This document shows positions 36,005-44,609 of a DNA stretch of 64,000 bases, one piece after another (within the stretch, counting starts at the first letter, position 1; each line of letters begins with the position of its first letter). The stretch is taken from assembly GCF_016925535.1 (NCBI RefSeq), contig NZ_CP070496.1:3758257-3822256 (forward strand). Reading direction: 5' to 3'. Source of the stretch: Natronoglycomyces albus. GTDB lineage: Bacteria > Actinomycetota > Actinomycetes > Mycobacteriales > Micromonosporaceae. A program made the position numbers and the translations under genes. The notes below the pieces were generated by a model. That model was not told the DNA's origin and did no database searches. It worked only from the letters and a program-made list of their open reading frames with translations.

Positions 36005-36541
36005 ATGCGCAGATGGTGGGGGCAACTGGCAGCCAGCAGCGCCATCGTCGCACTGACGGTCGCGCTGGCGATGGGCGTGCCGCTACTCAACAAGGCCATC
36101 AGTAGCGAAGTAGACGTCACTGGTGAATCGTTTCGGCTCAGCCCCGGCGTGACGGTGACGGCTCCCCCCGGAACCGAGATGCGGCCCGGGTTCCACCAAC
36201 CTCAGCAGGGTCGGGCCGAGTTCTCCATCAACTCCGCCACGGTCGCCGTGGAGGCGCAGGCCCCATACCATTTCAGCGCCGACTATCTCATCGATGAGAT
36301 GGAGCGACTTATCGCCGCTCAGCCGGGTGTCCACATGGCCGAAGACCGCGCCTGTCAGGCGGGTCAGATTGTCGGGGCGGGCCGGTCGTTTTTGACCGCT
36401 TCGGGTTCGGGTTTCCTGTGCGCGTTCGTCTATGACGGTGTGCGCGTCGAAGTGACGGCCTCCGGCACCGCCTTGGATTCGGAGACAGTGGAGGCTATCG
36501 AGCGGCTGATCGACAGTCTGGACTTCGGAGGGGCCGCATGA
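36005..36541 (+). CDS. Secreted or membrane-anchored protein coupled to PrsW
   Basis: 178 residues from ATG 36005 (GGGAAGAGG upstream; the frame is open further back). One helix near the start (LAASSAIVALTVALAMGVPL), then an extracytoplasmic domain with one Cys pair (EDRACQAG and GFLCAF). The domain looks like the DUF4245/LpqN-type fold: VTAPPGTEM, then late ETVEAIERLIDSLDF. The ATGA overlap with the protease gene suggests it is its partner or substrate. Confidence 0.75.
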   Translation: MRRWWGQLAASSAIVALTVALAMGVPLLNKAISSEVDVTGESFRLSPGVTVTAPPGTEMRPGFHQPQQGRAEFSINSATVAVEAQAPYHFSADYLIDEMERLIAAQPGVHMAEDRACQAGQIVGAGRSFLTASGSGFLCAFVYDGVRVEVTASGTALDSETVEAIERLIDSLDFGGAA

Positions 36542-37641
36542 CCACCACCCAAGTTCGGCCATCGCTGTGGGCGGAGGACACGCAGCGGGATCGTTGGCGG
36601 CTGTTTCGTTCGCCCCCAGTGTGGGCGGCGAGCTTCTTGATCGTGGCCGCGTCGGTCTTGTTGTTGCATCACACGGTGCCGGTGGCGGTGGCCTATCCGC
36701 GTGCGGCGGCGACGGCCGCGGGATTGTTCGCGCTGTTCGCGATCCCGTTTATCGCCCTGTATCGGCGGATGGCGTGGTTGCAGTCGATGCCAGCTGGCCT
36801 GCACGTGGTGGCGTTCCTGTGGGGCGGCACGGTCGCGGTGATGACGTCGATTTTCGCGGTGGGCGCGGTGCGCGGGTTGCTGGCCACGGCGGTGAGCCCC
36901 CTCTGGGCCGAGACGTGGTCGCCGGTGTTGGGCGCGCCGATTGTCGAGGAGCTGATTAAGGCCGTCGGGGTGGTCATGGTGGCGCTTTTGGCGCCGTGGC
37001 GGCTGCGTAGCGTCTTGGACGGGATCTTTTGCGGGGTGTTCGTCGGGGTCGGTTTTCAGGTGATCGAGGGTTACGCTTTCGCGCTGTCGGCCACGATGAT
37101 GCAGCGCACCGGCGACGTGACCGAACCGGCCATGTCGACGTTCATTGTGCGCGGGATTCTGGCTGGGCTGTGGTCTCACGCGGTATTGACCGCGATAGTC
37201 GGGGCCGGGATCGCCTATGTGATTGTGCGGCGCACTAAACCGCTGTCGCACCGGCTAGGTTTGGCGTTCCTAGCGTTCGCGGCAGCGGTGGGCTTCCATG
37301 CACTGTGGAATTCGCCGTTGCTGCGCGACGGCTTCGGGCTGGGTACTCCGGGGATTTTCATCGGGGTGTTGGTTAAGGGCCTACCGGCGGTGGTGTTGGC
37401 CGCGTGGTTGCTGCGGCGGTTCTTCCTCCAGGAGGTGCAGCGACGGCGCGAATTGCTACGCGACTTTGGCGTGGAGGGCGTCGCGCCCCAGGAAGCCGAG
37501 ACATTGTTGTCGTGGAAGGCGCGGGAGGCGGCGGTCGTGGCCGAACGGAAACGCTCGGGGCGCAAGGCCGCGGCGCGACTGCGGCGACGGCACCGGCGTC
37601 AGCTGCGGGACTTGGAAGCGCTGCACGAACAACATGGCTGA
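36538..37641 (+). CDS. PrsW-family intramembrane metalloprotease
   Basis: 367 residues with about eight helices. PrsW cuts membrane anti-sigma factors. The metal and catalytic motifs are visible: EELIKAVGV (EExxK), GFQVIEGYAF (E on a later helix), SHAVLTAIVG and GFHALWNSPLL (the two His). A charged C-terminal tail (ERKRSGRKAAARLRRRH) is cytosolic. It is co-translated with the preceding protein; no sigma factor gene is adjacent. Confidence 0.92.
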   Translation: MTTTQVRPSLWAEDTQRDRWRLFRSPPVWAASFLIVAASVLLLHHTVPVAVAYPRAAATAAGLFALFAIPFIALYRRMAWLQSMPAGLHVVAFLWGGTVAVMTSIFAVGAVRGLLATAVSPLWAETWSPVLGAPIVEELIKAVGVVMVALLAPWRLRSVLDGIFCGVFVGVGFQVIEGYAFALSATMMQRTGDVTEPAMSTFIVRGILAGLWSHAVLTAIVGAGIAYVIVRRTKPLSHRLGLAFLAFAAAVGFHALWNSPLLRDGFGLGTPGIFIGVLVKGLPAVVLAAWLLRRFFLQEVQRRRELLRDFGVEGVAPQEAETLLSWKAREAAVVAERKRSGRKAAARLRRRHRRQLRDLEALHEQHG

Positions 37642-37667
37642 TGGCTTGCCGCTGCGGCGGTGTCTTT

Positions 37668-37727
37668 GGGGTGGTGCTTGGGGTGGTGCTTGGGGTGGTG
37701 CTTGGGGTGGTGCTCGGGGTGGTGCTT
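37668..37727. repeat. Five copies of a 12-bp repeat
   Basis: GGGGTGGTGCTT repeats five times in register; only the fourth unit has one base changed. It begins 26 bases after the PrsW stop. Confidence 0.9.
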
Positions 37728-37802
37728 GCGGTGGCGCGAAACATCGTGGGGCTGGGTGGAAGCGCGACCGCCTAGCGTGTTTATCCGGCTGGGTCGAGTT
37801 TC

Positions 37803-37938
37803 GGGCAGTCGGGCAGTCGGGCAGTCGGGCAGTCGGGCAGTCGGGCAGTCGGGCAGTCAGGCAGTCAGGCAGTCAGGCAGTCAGGCAGTCAGGCAGTCAG
37901 GCAGTCAGGCAGTCAGGCAGTCAGGCAGTCAGGCAGTC
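37803..37938. repeat. Seventeen copies of an 8-bp repeat
   Basis: Seven GGGCAGTC units are followed by ten AGGCAGTC units with no other change. The block ends six bases before TTATCCACA (37945-37953), a perfect DnaA-box sequence. All frames stay open through it, but no coding gene is convincing. Confidence 0.95.
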
Positions 37939-38734
37939 GAAGAGTTATCCACAGGGCGATAAGTTGATTCTTGACCCCACATGGGCGACTTTGGGATGAT
38001 TTTAAGGGGGCCCCAGCATCGATAAATGTACATGTGTGAATCACATGCCCTCCTGCGGCAACGTGGCATGACGATGCCGCCGAGGTCATTGCGCGCCCAC
38101 CTCAGCGGCACCTCATGGATTAGTCGCGGTGCGGACTCCGCAGCCCCTCCCGGCCAGACTATCGACGGCGAATTGCGGTCGGTGCGACCTTCTCCTGCGC
38201 GTAAGCCGCACCGTCGTAGTATTCCGCCGCCAGGGGCGGCCTCCAGGACCGGTGGATTTACCCAGCAACAGCGAATCGCGGGAATACGCTGGGCTGGCGC
38301 CCCGGAGAGTGGGACGCTCTACCACCAACTAACCCTTATTAAGTTCATGCCCCACCCAGCTAAGTGAAGATTTCTCAACCCCCAGTTTAGCCCTCTGGTG
38401 CGCAAGTGAGAAGGATCTTGACGACCTTTCCCGGTACGCATATGCACCTTCAGCAGGCAAAACAACTAAAAACCAGACAAGGCACGTGCCGGGATCGGGA
38501 CTCATCGCGGCAGCGGCACCAATCACCGGCGGCGTCCGCTGCCGACCCGTACTCACCGACCAGTCGGGGCCGCCGCGCGAGGGATCACTCATGCGCCACC
38601 TCCTACTTTGCTCCCACCTTGGGGAGAACCTGGGAGCAAATTGGGAGCACCAGCGGCCCAGGCGGTCGCTTTCGAAAGCTGGGTCGACCAGCGGCTGAGT
38701 TCTCCATTCAACCCGCGCCAGGACTCACCTCGGG
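37939..38734. other. 796-base stretch without a convincing gene
   Basis: One DnaA-box-like 9-mer at 37945 and GGGAGCAAATTGGGAGCACC near 38633 are the only noted motifs. Open frames on both strands lack start signals and protein character. The lower coding quality suggests decayed or inserted DNA. Confidence 0.45.
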
Positions 38735-39625
38735 TCAGAGCGAACCTGGGAAACCAAAGTTGCCAGCACCATCAGACTCGACAAGCCCCTCTTCCAGCAA
38801 CTGCGCCAACGCCTCGTTACGCATCGCTTCCTGAGACCACACCGCGTCAATGCGAGCTCGTGGAATCGTCCCTTGGCTGGAACGCAGCTCATTGAGAATC
38901 AAGCCGCGCACCTGCCGGTTCGTGCCCGCGTACCTTTGCGGCTTCCGGCTAGGGCCGTCCAACGGCTTGAGGCCCCGCGAGGCGAACTCGCAACGTTCCC
39001 GCAGCGGACAAACCTCGCATCCGGCGCTGCGAGCGGTACACACCAGCGCCCCAAGCTCCATGATCGCAATGGAGACATCGGAGGCAGTCTCCTCGTCGGC
39101 GGGCAGCAAAGCCTCCATCGCGGCCAAGTCCCGCTTGGTGGTCGCGGTGCCAGCGTCACGCTCGCCCGCCAACCGGGCCACCACCCGCCGGACATTCGTA
39201 TCAACGACCGGGTGACGTTGCCGGTAGGCGAACACAGCGACCGCAGCGGCCGTGTACGTGCCAATGCCAGGCAGTTCGAGCAACTGGTCCAACTGGCGAG
39301 GCACCACGTTTCCATGGTGCTCGGCGATGCGTTCGGCGCAGGCTTGGAGCCGCAGAGCCCGGCGCGGATAGCCCAGGCTGCCCCAGGCGCGCAAGACGTC
39401 CCCGGTGGCTGCCGACGCGAGATCGGCCGGGGTCGGCCAGGCCGCCATCCACGCCTCCCACGCGGGCGCGACCCGAGCCACGGGCGTCTGCTGGCTCATC
39501 ACCTCCGAAACCAGCACTCCCCACGCGGTCGTGCCAGGCTGCCGCCAAGGCAATTCGGAGCGCTGATTCTGTTCAAACCAGGGAATGAGCGCTTTGGCGA
39601 GCCAATCGGGGGCAACAGAATCCAT
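38735..39625 (-). CDS. mutY: A/G-specific adenine glycosylase MutY
   Basis: 296 residues from ATG 39625 (AAGAGAG nine bases upstream; ATG 39634 also in frame). It removes A opposite 8-oxo-G. The catalytic Glu is in VSEVMSQQTPVARV; the helix-hairpin-helix and catalytic Asp are in ELPGIGTYTAAAVA and HPVVDTNVRRV. The four iron-sulfur cysteines lie in CTARSAGCEVCPLRERC. The C-terminal NUDIX-like 8-oxo-G recognition domain seems short, as in mycobacterial forms. Confidence 0.95.
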   Translation of the reverse strand: MDSVAPDWLAKALIPWFEQNQRSELPWRQPGTTAWGVLVSEVMSQQTPVARVAPAWEAWMAAWPTPADLASAATGDVLRAWGSLGYPRRALRLQACAERIAEHHGNVVPRQLDQLLELPGIGTYTAAAVAVFAYRQRHPVVDTNVRRVVARLAGERDAGTATTKRDLAAMEALLPADEETASDVSIAIMELGALVCTARSAGCEVCPLRERCEFASRGLKPLDGPSRKPQRYAGTNRQVRGLILNELRSSQGTIPRARIDAVWSQEAMRNEALAQLLEEGLVESDGAGNFGFPGSL

Positions 39626-39704
39626 GCGGCCCATTCTCTCTTACCTGAACCGGGTGCGTGTCGCGGCTGCGCCGGGGACGTGAGCTGCGATAGCGTTCCC
39701 CATC

Positions 39705-40364
39705 ATGCGACTAACTGTGGGCCGGGAAGAACCGGGTGTTTACTGGCGACGGCGGGCGATCGCCGTCGGGGCGCTGCTCGCGTTGGTAATGGTGATCGCG
39801 ATAGCCTGCCGCGCGATCGGCAGCGGGGACGACGACACCGACACCGAGAACACCTCCTCGGAAACAGTCCTCAACGAGGAGGCAACAGTCCCCGCCGACG
39901 ACGCCACCCCCAGCCGCGACGTCAAACGTCCCTACGTCGACGGCGAAGAACCCGACGAAGAAGAGCCCGAACCCGAAGGGCCAGCCGATTGCGAAGAAAA
40001 CGACGTCAGCTTGCAGGTCGTGCCAGCCTATGAGTCGGCCGCCGCTGGCACCGACGTGCCTACCAGCGTGCTCGTGGCCAACGGCAGCTCACAACCGTGC
40101 CTGGCCCCCATTGACGAGCTAGCTTTGGTGGCGCTGGCGGGCACCGAGCAAGTTTTCAGCTCGGCCGACTGCGGCGACGACTCCGACATTCAGTCAAACG
40201 AGCTCCCCGCCGGGGACGGCGAGATGGCGCAATTCAACTTCCAGGGCATTGCCTCGGCGGAAGGATGCGCGGGGGAAGCACGTCGGCTCCCCAGCGGAGA
40301 CTACGAGCTCAAAGCGGTCATGGCCGATTGGGAAAGCGAACCGGTGACGATAACGCTGGACTAG
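39705..40364 (+). CDS. Membrane-anchored acidic protein, unknown
   Basis: 219 residues. One helix (AIAVGALLALVMVIAIACRA), an acidic Glu/Pro linker and an outer beta domain with three or four Cys (PADCEENDVSLQVVPAYE, SSQPCLAPIDEL, SADCGDD, EGCAGEA). The domain resembles a DUF4232-like or carbohydrate-free beta sandwich but I cannot assign it firmly. Divergent from mutY with a 79-base gap. Confidence 0.72.
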   Translation: MRLTVGREEPGVYWRRRAIAVGALLALVMVIAIACRAIGSGDDDTDTENTSSETVLNEEATVPADDATPSRDVKRPYVDGEEPDEEEPEPEGPADCEENDVSLQVVPAYESAAAGTDVPTSVLVANGSSQPCLAPIDELALVALAGTEQVFSSADCGDDSDIQSNELPAGDGEMAQFNFQGIASAEGCAGEARRLPSGDYELKAVMADWESEPVTITLD

Positions 40365-40604
40365 CGCAGCCCTCGCGTGCATGGAAAACACTTATTGACC
40401 TAAAGCTTGGCGCTGCCATCAGTCGAATTCCATTCACGGTGACTCAGGCGCTACGGTCGTGCCGGTAAAGCCGATCAGGAAATCGTTCATATACTTTTCG
40501 ACTTTTTTGCGAGGGGTGTAGCAATGTGTATCTAGCGTGACCGTACGTGTCACCTGGAGCCACTCGCCCGAAGCAACCACACCTTAGGAACCGCTCTGTG
40601 CTTA

Positions 40605-41012
40605 CTAAGGTCGCGCTACGATCGCTGAAACCCCTGGGAGCTCATCGAAACATGCTGATTCATCTGTCGTTACAACCGATCGGGCGGTTGCCACGGCCGT
40701 TGCGGCAATCATGAGATCGTAGGCGCCTCGCTTCTTGCCCTGGGACTTCACATACGCCAAGAGCCTCGCGTGGACCCTGGCCACAGTCATGTTGTAATCC
40801 TCAGCTGGGACAAGTGCCAAGACGGTATCGATAAAGCGTTGACGCATCCCTCGGTTGTAATCATTGGCCAGCTCCACACCCGCCAGCAGTTCGGCAACCG
40901 TGACGGCTGCGATGGCGATGTCGTCATCGTCGAAGCAGACCGAGTCCAGCGAAATCCTCCCGCGCACGGCAGCAACCAGCACTCCCGTGTCAAGGATTAC
41001 TCGTCGTCCCAC
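40605..41012 (-). CDS. VapC-family toxin, PIN-domain ribonuclease
   Basis: 135 residues. Acidic PIN residues are at Asp8 (VILDTGVLVAA), Glu in VAELLAGVEL, Asp in AYDLMIAATA and Asp in VVTTDESAC. It should cut RNA when freed from its antitoxin. Its start overlaps the antitoxin end by 16 bases. The 240 bases downstream of it (40365-40604) hold no gene. Confidence 0.92.
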   Translation of the reverse strand: MGRRVILDTGVLVAAVRGRISLDSVCFDDDDIAIAAVTVAELLAGVELANDYNRGMRQRFIDTVLALVPAEDYNMTVARVHARLLAYVKSQGKKRGAYDLMIAATAVATARSVVTTDESACFDELPGVSAIVARP

Positions 41013-41257
41013 AAGTTCCTCGAATCGTGATCGACAGCCTCTCGCGCGGAGCGAACATCTGCTTCCCGGTGCTCGTCAAGGCTCTGCCGGAAGTCGGCCA
41101 TCGCCTTGAGGAACTCACCACCATTGACCTTTGGCGTCGGGACGAGCTTGGCAACACGCTGTCCGCCACGAGTGATGATGATCGTCTCGCCTCGCTCGAC
41201 CTCGTTGATCGTAGCTGCGAAGTGTCGCGAAGCCTCAGTAACAGTTATCAGCTTCAT
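40997..41257 (-). CDS. Phd/YefM-type antitoxin of the VapC pair
   Basis: 86 residues. The Phd/YefM DNA-binding start is ITVTEASRHFAATINEVERG, then GETIIITRGGQRVAKLVP; the acidic C-terminus should wrap the toxin. It leads the pair and likely represses the operon. A degenerate CRISPR repeat lies about 100 bases upstream. Confidence 0.92.
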   Translation of the reverse strand: MKLITVTEASRHFAATINEVERGETIIITRGGQRVAKLVPTPKVNGGEFLKAMADFRQSLDEHREADVRSAREAVDHDSRNLWDDE

Positions 41258-41354
41258 GGAATCTAACTATCAGATAAATGCTCTTCACTAGCGGTAAAAC
41301 AGACTGTTGCACGGGGAACGTTTATGTCACTTGCGAACGAAAGTCAGTCTGGTA

Positions 41355-41465
41355 GGTTGCTCCCCGCGTGTGCTGGGAGCTTTGCCACTTGATCAGCAAC
41401 GTAAAACCGTCCATGGCCGTTTTTCATTCACTTTTCGGCTCAATGTGCTCGCTCTCCTTCGGAGC
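41355..41465 (-). CRISPR. Relic CRISPR locus: one degenerate repeat plus leader
   Basis: 41355-41382 matches the array 2 repeat at 23 of 28 positions (core TCCCCGCGTG, then GGGAGC). The bases after it (CAGCAACGTAAAACCG, CCATGGCCG, TTTCATTCACTTTTCGGCTC) match the array 2 leader at 43415-43470 in order and spacing. It is therefore a lost or never-expanded array in the same orientation. The 3' end of the TetR gene at 41424 lies inside this leader. Confidence 0.7.
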
Positions 41466-42233
41466 TTTGTCACCGAGGAGAAAATCGTTCATCAAGTCTT
41501 CGGCCTGTTTTACGAATGGCCGCAGCAACTTGTAGCGCGATAGCGTGATCGCCCGAGCGACCATGGGTGCTGTCTTGCGCGCCAGCGCGTAGCTTCGGGT
41601 CTGCTCGTCGGACTTGTCGTACACCCAGAAGAGGACGAGGCCCATTTGGTGTAGCCACATCATCTGGGGCAATGTCTCGGTCATTTGCGGCGGGACCTTG
41701 GTCGCGGTGTTGCGCAGGATTTCTCGGTAGAGATCGATCGTGCGTTCGCGAGAGACGGACGATTCGGGCGAGAAGGGGCTCAGTGGGCTGTCGGGGTCGG
41801 CTGCGTTGCGGAAGAACTGGCCGGCGAATTTGTGGTAGGGCCGCGAAACTTCCAGCCATGACACCAACGCTATTTCGATGCTGTCGGCCAGGTTTGGCTT
41901 CCCGGCCTTTTCGGTGGAGGCTTTGGCTGCTATTCGGGCGCGGGCTCGCGCGACGTGCCGGGTGGTGCTGTGTTCGTAGAAGCCCTGGATGAGGTGATCT
42001 TTGGAGGAGAAGTAGTAGTAGGCGTTGCCTACGGAGACACCGGCTTCAGCCGCGATCGCACGCATGGTGGTCTTTTCGTATCCATGCTCGACAAACATCT
42101 TGAGGGCTGTGTCCATGATGGTTTGTCGGGTGCGTTCGCCCTTGCTGCGCGCACTTGTATACGCAGCTGCTCCACTGGGCTGGGTGGGGCTAATTTCAGG
42201 GCGTTTACCCGCGTCTGAAGCCGGTGTTGTCAC
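41424..42233 (-). CDS. TetR-family regulator, autoregulated
   Basis: 269 residues from GTG 42233; the frame is open back to 42353 but that overlaps the upstream gene. The helix-turn-helix runs RQTIMDTALKMFVEHGYEKT to GVSVGNAYYYFSSKDHL. The last ten residues (ESEHIEPKSE) are encoded by CRISPR-leader-like DNA. It follows a membrane protein gene by ten bases; both lie behind two strong palindromes. Ligand unknown. Confidence 0.88.
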   Translation of the reverse strand: MTTPASDAGKRPEISPTQPSGAAAYTSARSKGERTRQTIMDTALKMFVEHGYEKTTMRAIAAEAGVSVGNAYYYFSSKDHLIQGFYEHSTTRHVARARARIAAKASTEKAGKPNLADSIEIALVSWLEVSRPYHKFAGQFFRNAADPDSPLSPFSPESSVSRERTIDLYREILRNTATKVPPQMTETLPQMMWLHQMGLVLFWVYDKSDEQTRSYALARKTAPMVARAITLSRYKLLRPFVKQAEDLMNDFLLGDKAPKESEHIEPKSE

Positions 42234-42243
42234 GATTTCGATC

Positions 42244-42666
42244 CTACGTGGCGACCTTGGGCTTGGGCTCGCTGCTAGGCGGGGGTGGCTCGAGTCGTGA
42301 CAGTGAACCCGCCGACGCATTCCCATTGCGGCGGATTCGGTTGAGGACGACAACGTTGAGAACGTGCATGGCCCCCAGAATGAGCAGGACGGCGCCCAGC
42401 TTGAAGGCGACCGTCTCGAAGACGTCGCGCGGGGTGTGGATGGCTTCGGTGACGGGCATCCAGAAGACGACGAAGCCCAAGTTCAGCAGGTAGAAGCCGA
42501 CTTGCAGCAGTTTGTTGACAGCGGTGGCAAGTTCTTCGTCGCCAGCAAAGACGTCCTTGATGAAGTGGTAGCCGTTGCTGCCCAGGGTGCGCCCTACCCA
42601 GACTGTCAGCACGAAGGCCAATCCAAGATAGACCGAGTAGCTGACGATGGCCATGTCCGTTTCCAT
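42244..42666 (-). CDS. Four-helix membrane protein in the TetR operon
   Basis: 140 residues; AAAGGA precedes ATG 42666. Hydrophobic segments are YSVYLGLAFVLTVWVG, LLQVGFYLLNLGFVVFW and LGAVLLILGAMHVLNVVVL. A Pro/Ser tail ends the protein. No known motif. It is the first gene of the operon, so it is probably induced when the regulator is released. Confidence 0.8.
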   Translation of the reverse strand: METDMAIVSYSVYLGLAFVLTVWVGRTLGSNGYHFIKDVFAGDEELATAVNKLLQVGFYLLNLGFVVFWMPVTEAIHTPRDVFETVAFKLGAVLLILGAMHVLNVVVLNRIRRNGNASAGSLSRLEPPPPSSEPKPKVAT

Positions 42667-42692
42667 GGGGGTTCCTTTCTATCGGACACGAT

Positions 42693-42747
42693 TTGAACGT
42701 GTTCAATTATGAATCTGAGCGTACAGGATCTTTTGAACATGTTCAAA
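42693..42747. promoter_or_regulatory. Two TetR operators 40 bp apart
   Basis: TTGAACGTGTTCAA (42693-42706) and the perfect palindrome TTTGAACATGTTCAAA (42732-42747) have centres 40 bp apart, about four helical turns. They sit in the promoter of the membrane protein/TetR operon and are almost certainly its autoregulatory sites. Confidence 0.8.
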
Positions 42748-42828
42748 CTGAGGATAGGAAGAACGAGAAACTACTGGTGCAGACCGACTTTCGTGGCAAC
42801 ACCAGGCAGCACCGAAAAGATAAGCGGA

Positions 42829-43405
42829 GGTTCATCCCCGCGTGCGCGGGGAGCATGCAAGTTCAGACAGCGCTACGTTGCGGCCTGAGGGTTCATTCCC
42901 GCGTGCGCGGGGAGCATTTATCTCTCATTGCCTTACGAATATTCTTTACCGGTTCATCCCCGCGTGCGCGGGGAGCATTGGTGTGAACATTTTTGATATC
43001 GACCACGATCAGGTTCATCCCCGCGTGCGCGGGGAGCATTTGGTATATGTGCCAATGACACACACGCCGATAGGTTCATCCCCGCGTGCGCGGGGAGCAT
43101 AGGGTGTTTCGCGCTCTCTTACCCATGAACTCAGGTTCATCCCCGCGTGCGCGGGGAGCATGTAGGTGTGGGAGATGGTGAAGGGGATGAAGGGGGTTCA
43201 TCCCCGCGTGCGCGGGGAGCATCCCCAACCCCACAGCGTAGAAAGAATTCGCCGCGGTTCATCCCCGCGTGCGCGGGGAGCATTCGATATCAGCGATCCT
43301 AGCTAGGTCTGTCCCGGGTTCATCCCCGCGTGCGCGGGGAGCATCACTTGTCCTCTGAATTCATGGCCGCGTTGCGGGGTTCATCCCCGCGTGCGCGGGG
43401 AGCAT
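42829..43405 (-). CRISPR. CRISPR array 2, same type I-E repeat, 10 repeats, opposite strand
   Basis: Ten repeats, the reverse complement of those in array 1, start at 42829, 42890, 42951, 43012, 43073, 43134, 43195, 43256, 43317 and 43378 (61-base period, nine 33-base spacers). The repeat at 42890 has TTCATTCCC for TTCATCCCC, marking that end as the trailer. Transcription is therefore leftward from a leader beyond 43405. No cas genes adjoin. Confidence 0.98.
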
Positions 43406-43490
43406 ACTTGTTGACCAGCATCGTAACACCGCCCATGGCCGATTTTCATTCACTTTCGGCTCGATGAGCTCGCTTTGTTCCGGGCCTTCC
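43406..43490 (-). promoter_or_regulatory. Leader of CRISPR array 2
   Basis: Conserved with the relic at 41383-41465 and, in reverse complement, with the array 1 leader. Shared blocks are CCATGGCCG, TTTTCATTCACTTT and CGGCTC. The remaining bases to 43606 show no gene. Confidence 0.7.
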
Positions 43491-43606
43491 CCTTCGCAGA
43501 CAACACCGCTCGTGACACGCTGTACCGAAACCCCGGCTCTGTGCCTCACCGAACCTAGCTAGCAAGTGCTCGCTCCTGAGCCGCGCTACGCAGCGCCTGG
43601 CAAGAC

Positions 43607-44518
43607 CTATAGCGCGCTAAGCCGCGTCCTCGGCCCGGCCTTCAGCACCCCGCTGGGGAGCTCCTTGCCCACCATCTCTTGGGCGAACTGGGCCACCTCT
43701 AGCAACTTATCCAAATCAACACCCGTGTCAATTCCCATGTCGTGCAGCATGTGCACGACTTCCTCGGTCGCCACGTTCCCCGACGCGCCCGGCGCATAGG
43801 GGCAGCCGCCCAAGCCGCCCACGGCCGCGTCAAACTCGGTCACCCCGTAGTCCAAGGCGGTGAGGATGTTGGCCAGCGCCGTACCGCGCGTGTTGTGGAA
43901 GTGCAGCAGCACAGGCAGTTCTTTCGACACTGGTTTTACGGCGTCGAGCAGGGCTTGCACCCGGTAGGGGGTGGCCATCCCGGTGGTGTCGCCGAAGGCG
44001 ACTCGGTCGACGCCTTGGTCTACCAGTTGTTCGATGATGCTGGCGACCGCAGCGGGGTCGGTGTCGCCCGCGTAGGGGCATCCGAAGCTGGTCGCCACGA
44101 TCACTTCGACACTGGCGTTCGCCGCGTGGGCTTGTTGTAGCAGCGGCGGGAATTCGGCGAGAGACTCGGCCACGGAGCGCCTCAGGTTGGACTGGTTGTG
44201 TTTTTCGGAGGCTGACACGACCACTTCGATTTCGCGGAATCCGTGGTCGAGGGCTCGGGATACTCCGCGGGCGTTGGGGGCTAGGGCCGAGTATCGCACG
44301 CCTTCGACGGGCCGCACGCGTTTCCACACTTCGTCGGCGTCGGCCATTTGCGGGATGGCCTTCGGGTGGACGAAGCTGACCGCTTCGATGCGCCGCAACC
44401 CGGTGGCGGAGAGCTTCTCGATCAGCTGCACCTTTGCGTCGGTCTCGACTGGGGCTTCGCTTTGCAGCCCGTCGCGGGGTCCGACTTCACGCAGGGATAC
44501 GGATTTCGGTCGCGTCAT
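43607..44518 (-). CDS. mvaB: Hydroxymethylglutaryl-CoA lyase
   Basis: 303 residues. It splits HMG-CoA to acetoacetate and acetyl-CoA, the last step of leucine breakdown. The TIM-barrel start VSLREVGPRDGLQSE carries the metal-binding Asp; FGDTTGMATP and the catalytic Cys in GGCPYAPGASGNVATE complete the signature. ATG 44518 has AGAGAGGA upstream. A TetR gene precedes it on the same strand. Confidence 0.93.
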   Translation of the reverse strand: MTRPKSVSLREVGPRDGLQSEAPVETDAKVQLIEKLSATGLRRIEAVSFVHPKAIPQMADADEVWKRVRPVEGVRYSALAPNARGVSRALDHGFREIEVVVSASEKHNQSNLRRSVAESLAEFPPLLQQAHAANASVEVIVATSFGCPYAGDTDPAAVASIIEQLVDQGVDRVAFGDTTGMATPYRVQALLDAVKPVSKELPVLLHFHNTRGTALANILTALDYGVTEFDAAVGGLGGCPYAPGASGNVATEEVVHMLHDMGIDTGVDLDKLLEVAQFAQEMVGKELPSGVLKAGPRTRLSAL

Positions 44519-44609
44519 CAGAAGCGTCCTCTCTTGGTGGACCATCGGCGGTTACTCAGGCATGTGTCGCCTTTGCTTTGAGTGTATCGCCGGGGCCAGA
44601 GGTCGCGAA

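Noticed and set aside
35444-36053. Overlapping frames on both strands between bldC and the prsW operon
   Set aside because: No start signals or recognisable protein features; a strong terminator hairpin lies within them.
36430-37251. 273-codon frame antisense to prsW
   Set aside because: His/Arg/Gln-rich shadow of the protease gene.
37945-37953. DnaA box as sign of a replication origin
   Set aside because: Only one perfect box, no cluster and no dnaA/dnaN nearby; kept as a motif only.
37298-37999. 233-codon frame through the tandem repeats after prsW
   Set aside because: Starts inside prsW in another frame, and the repeats keep all frames open; residues such as GSQAVRQ are the translation of the 8-mers.
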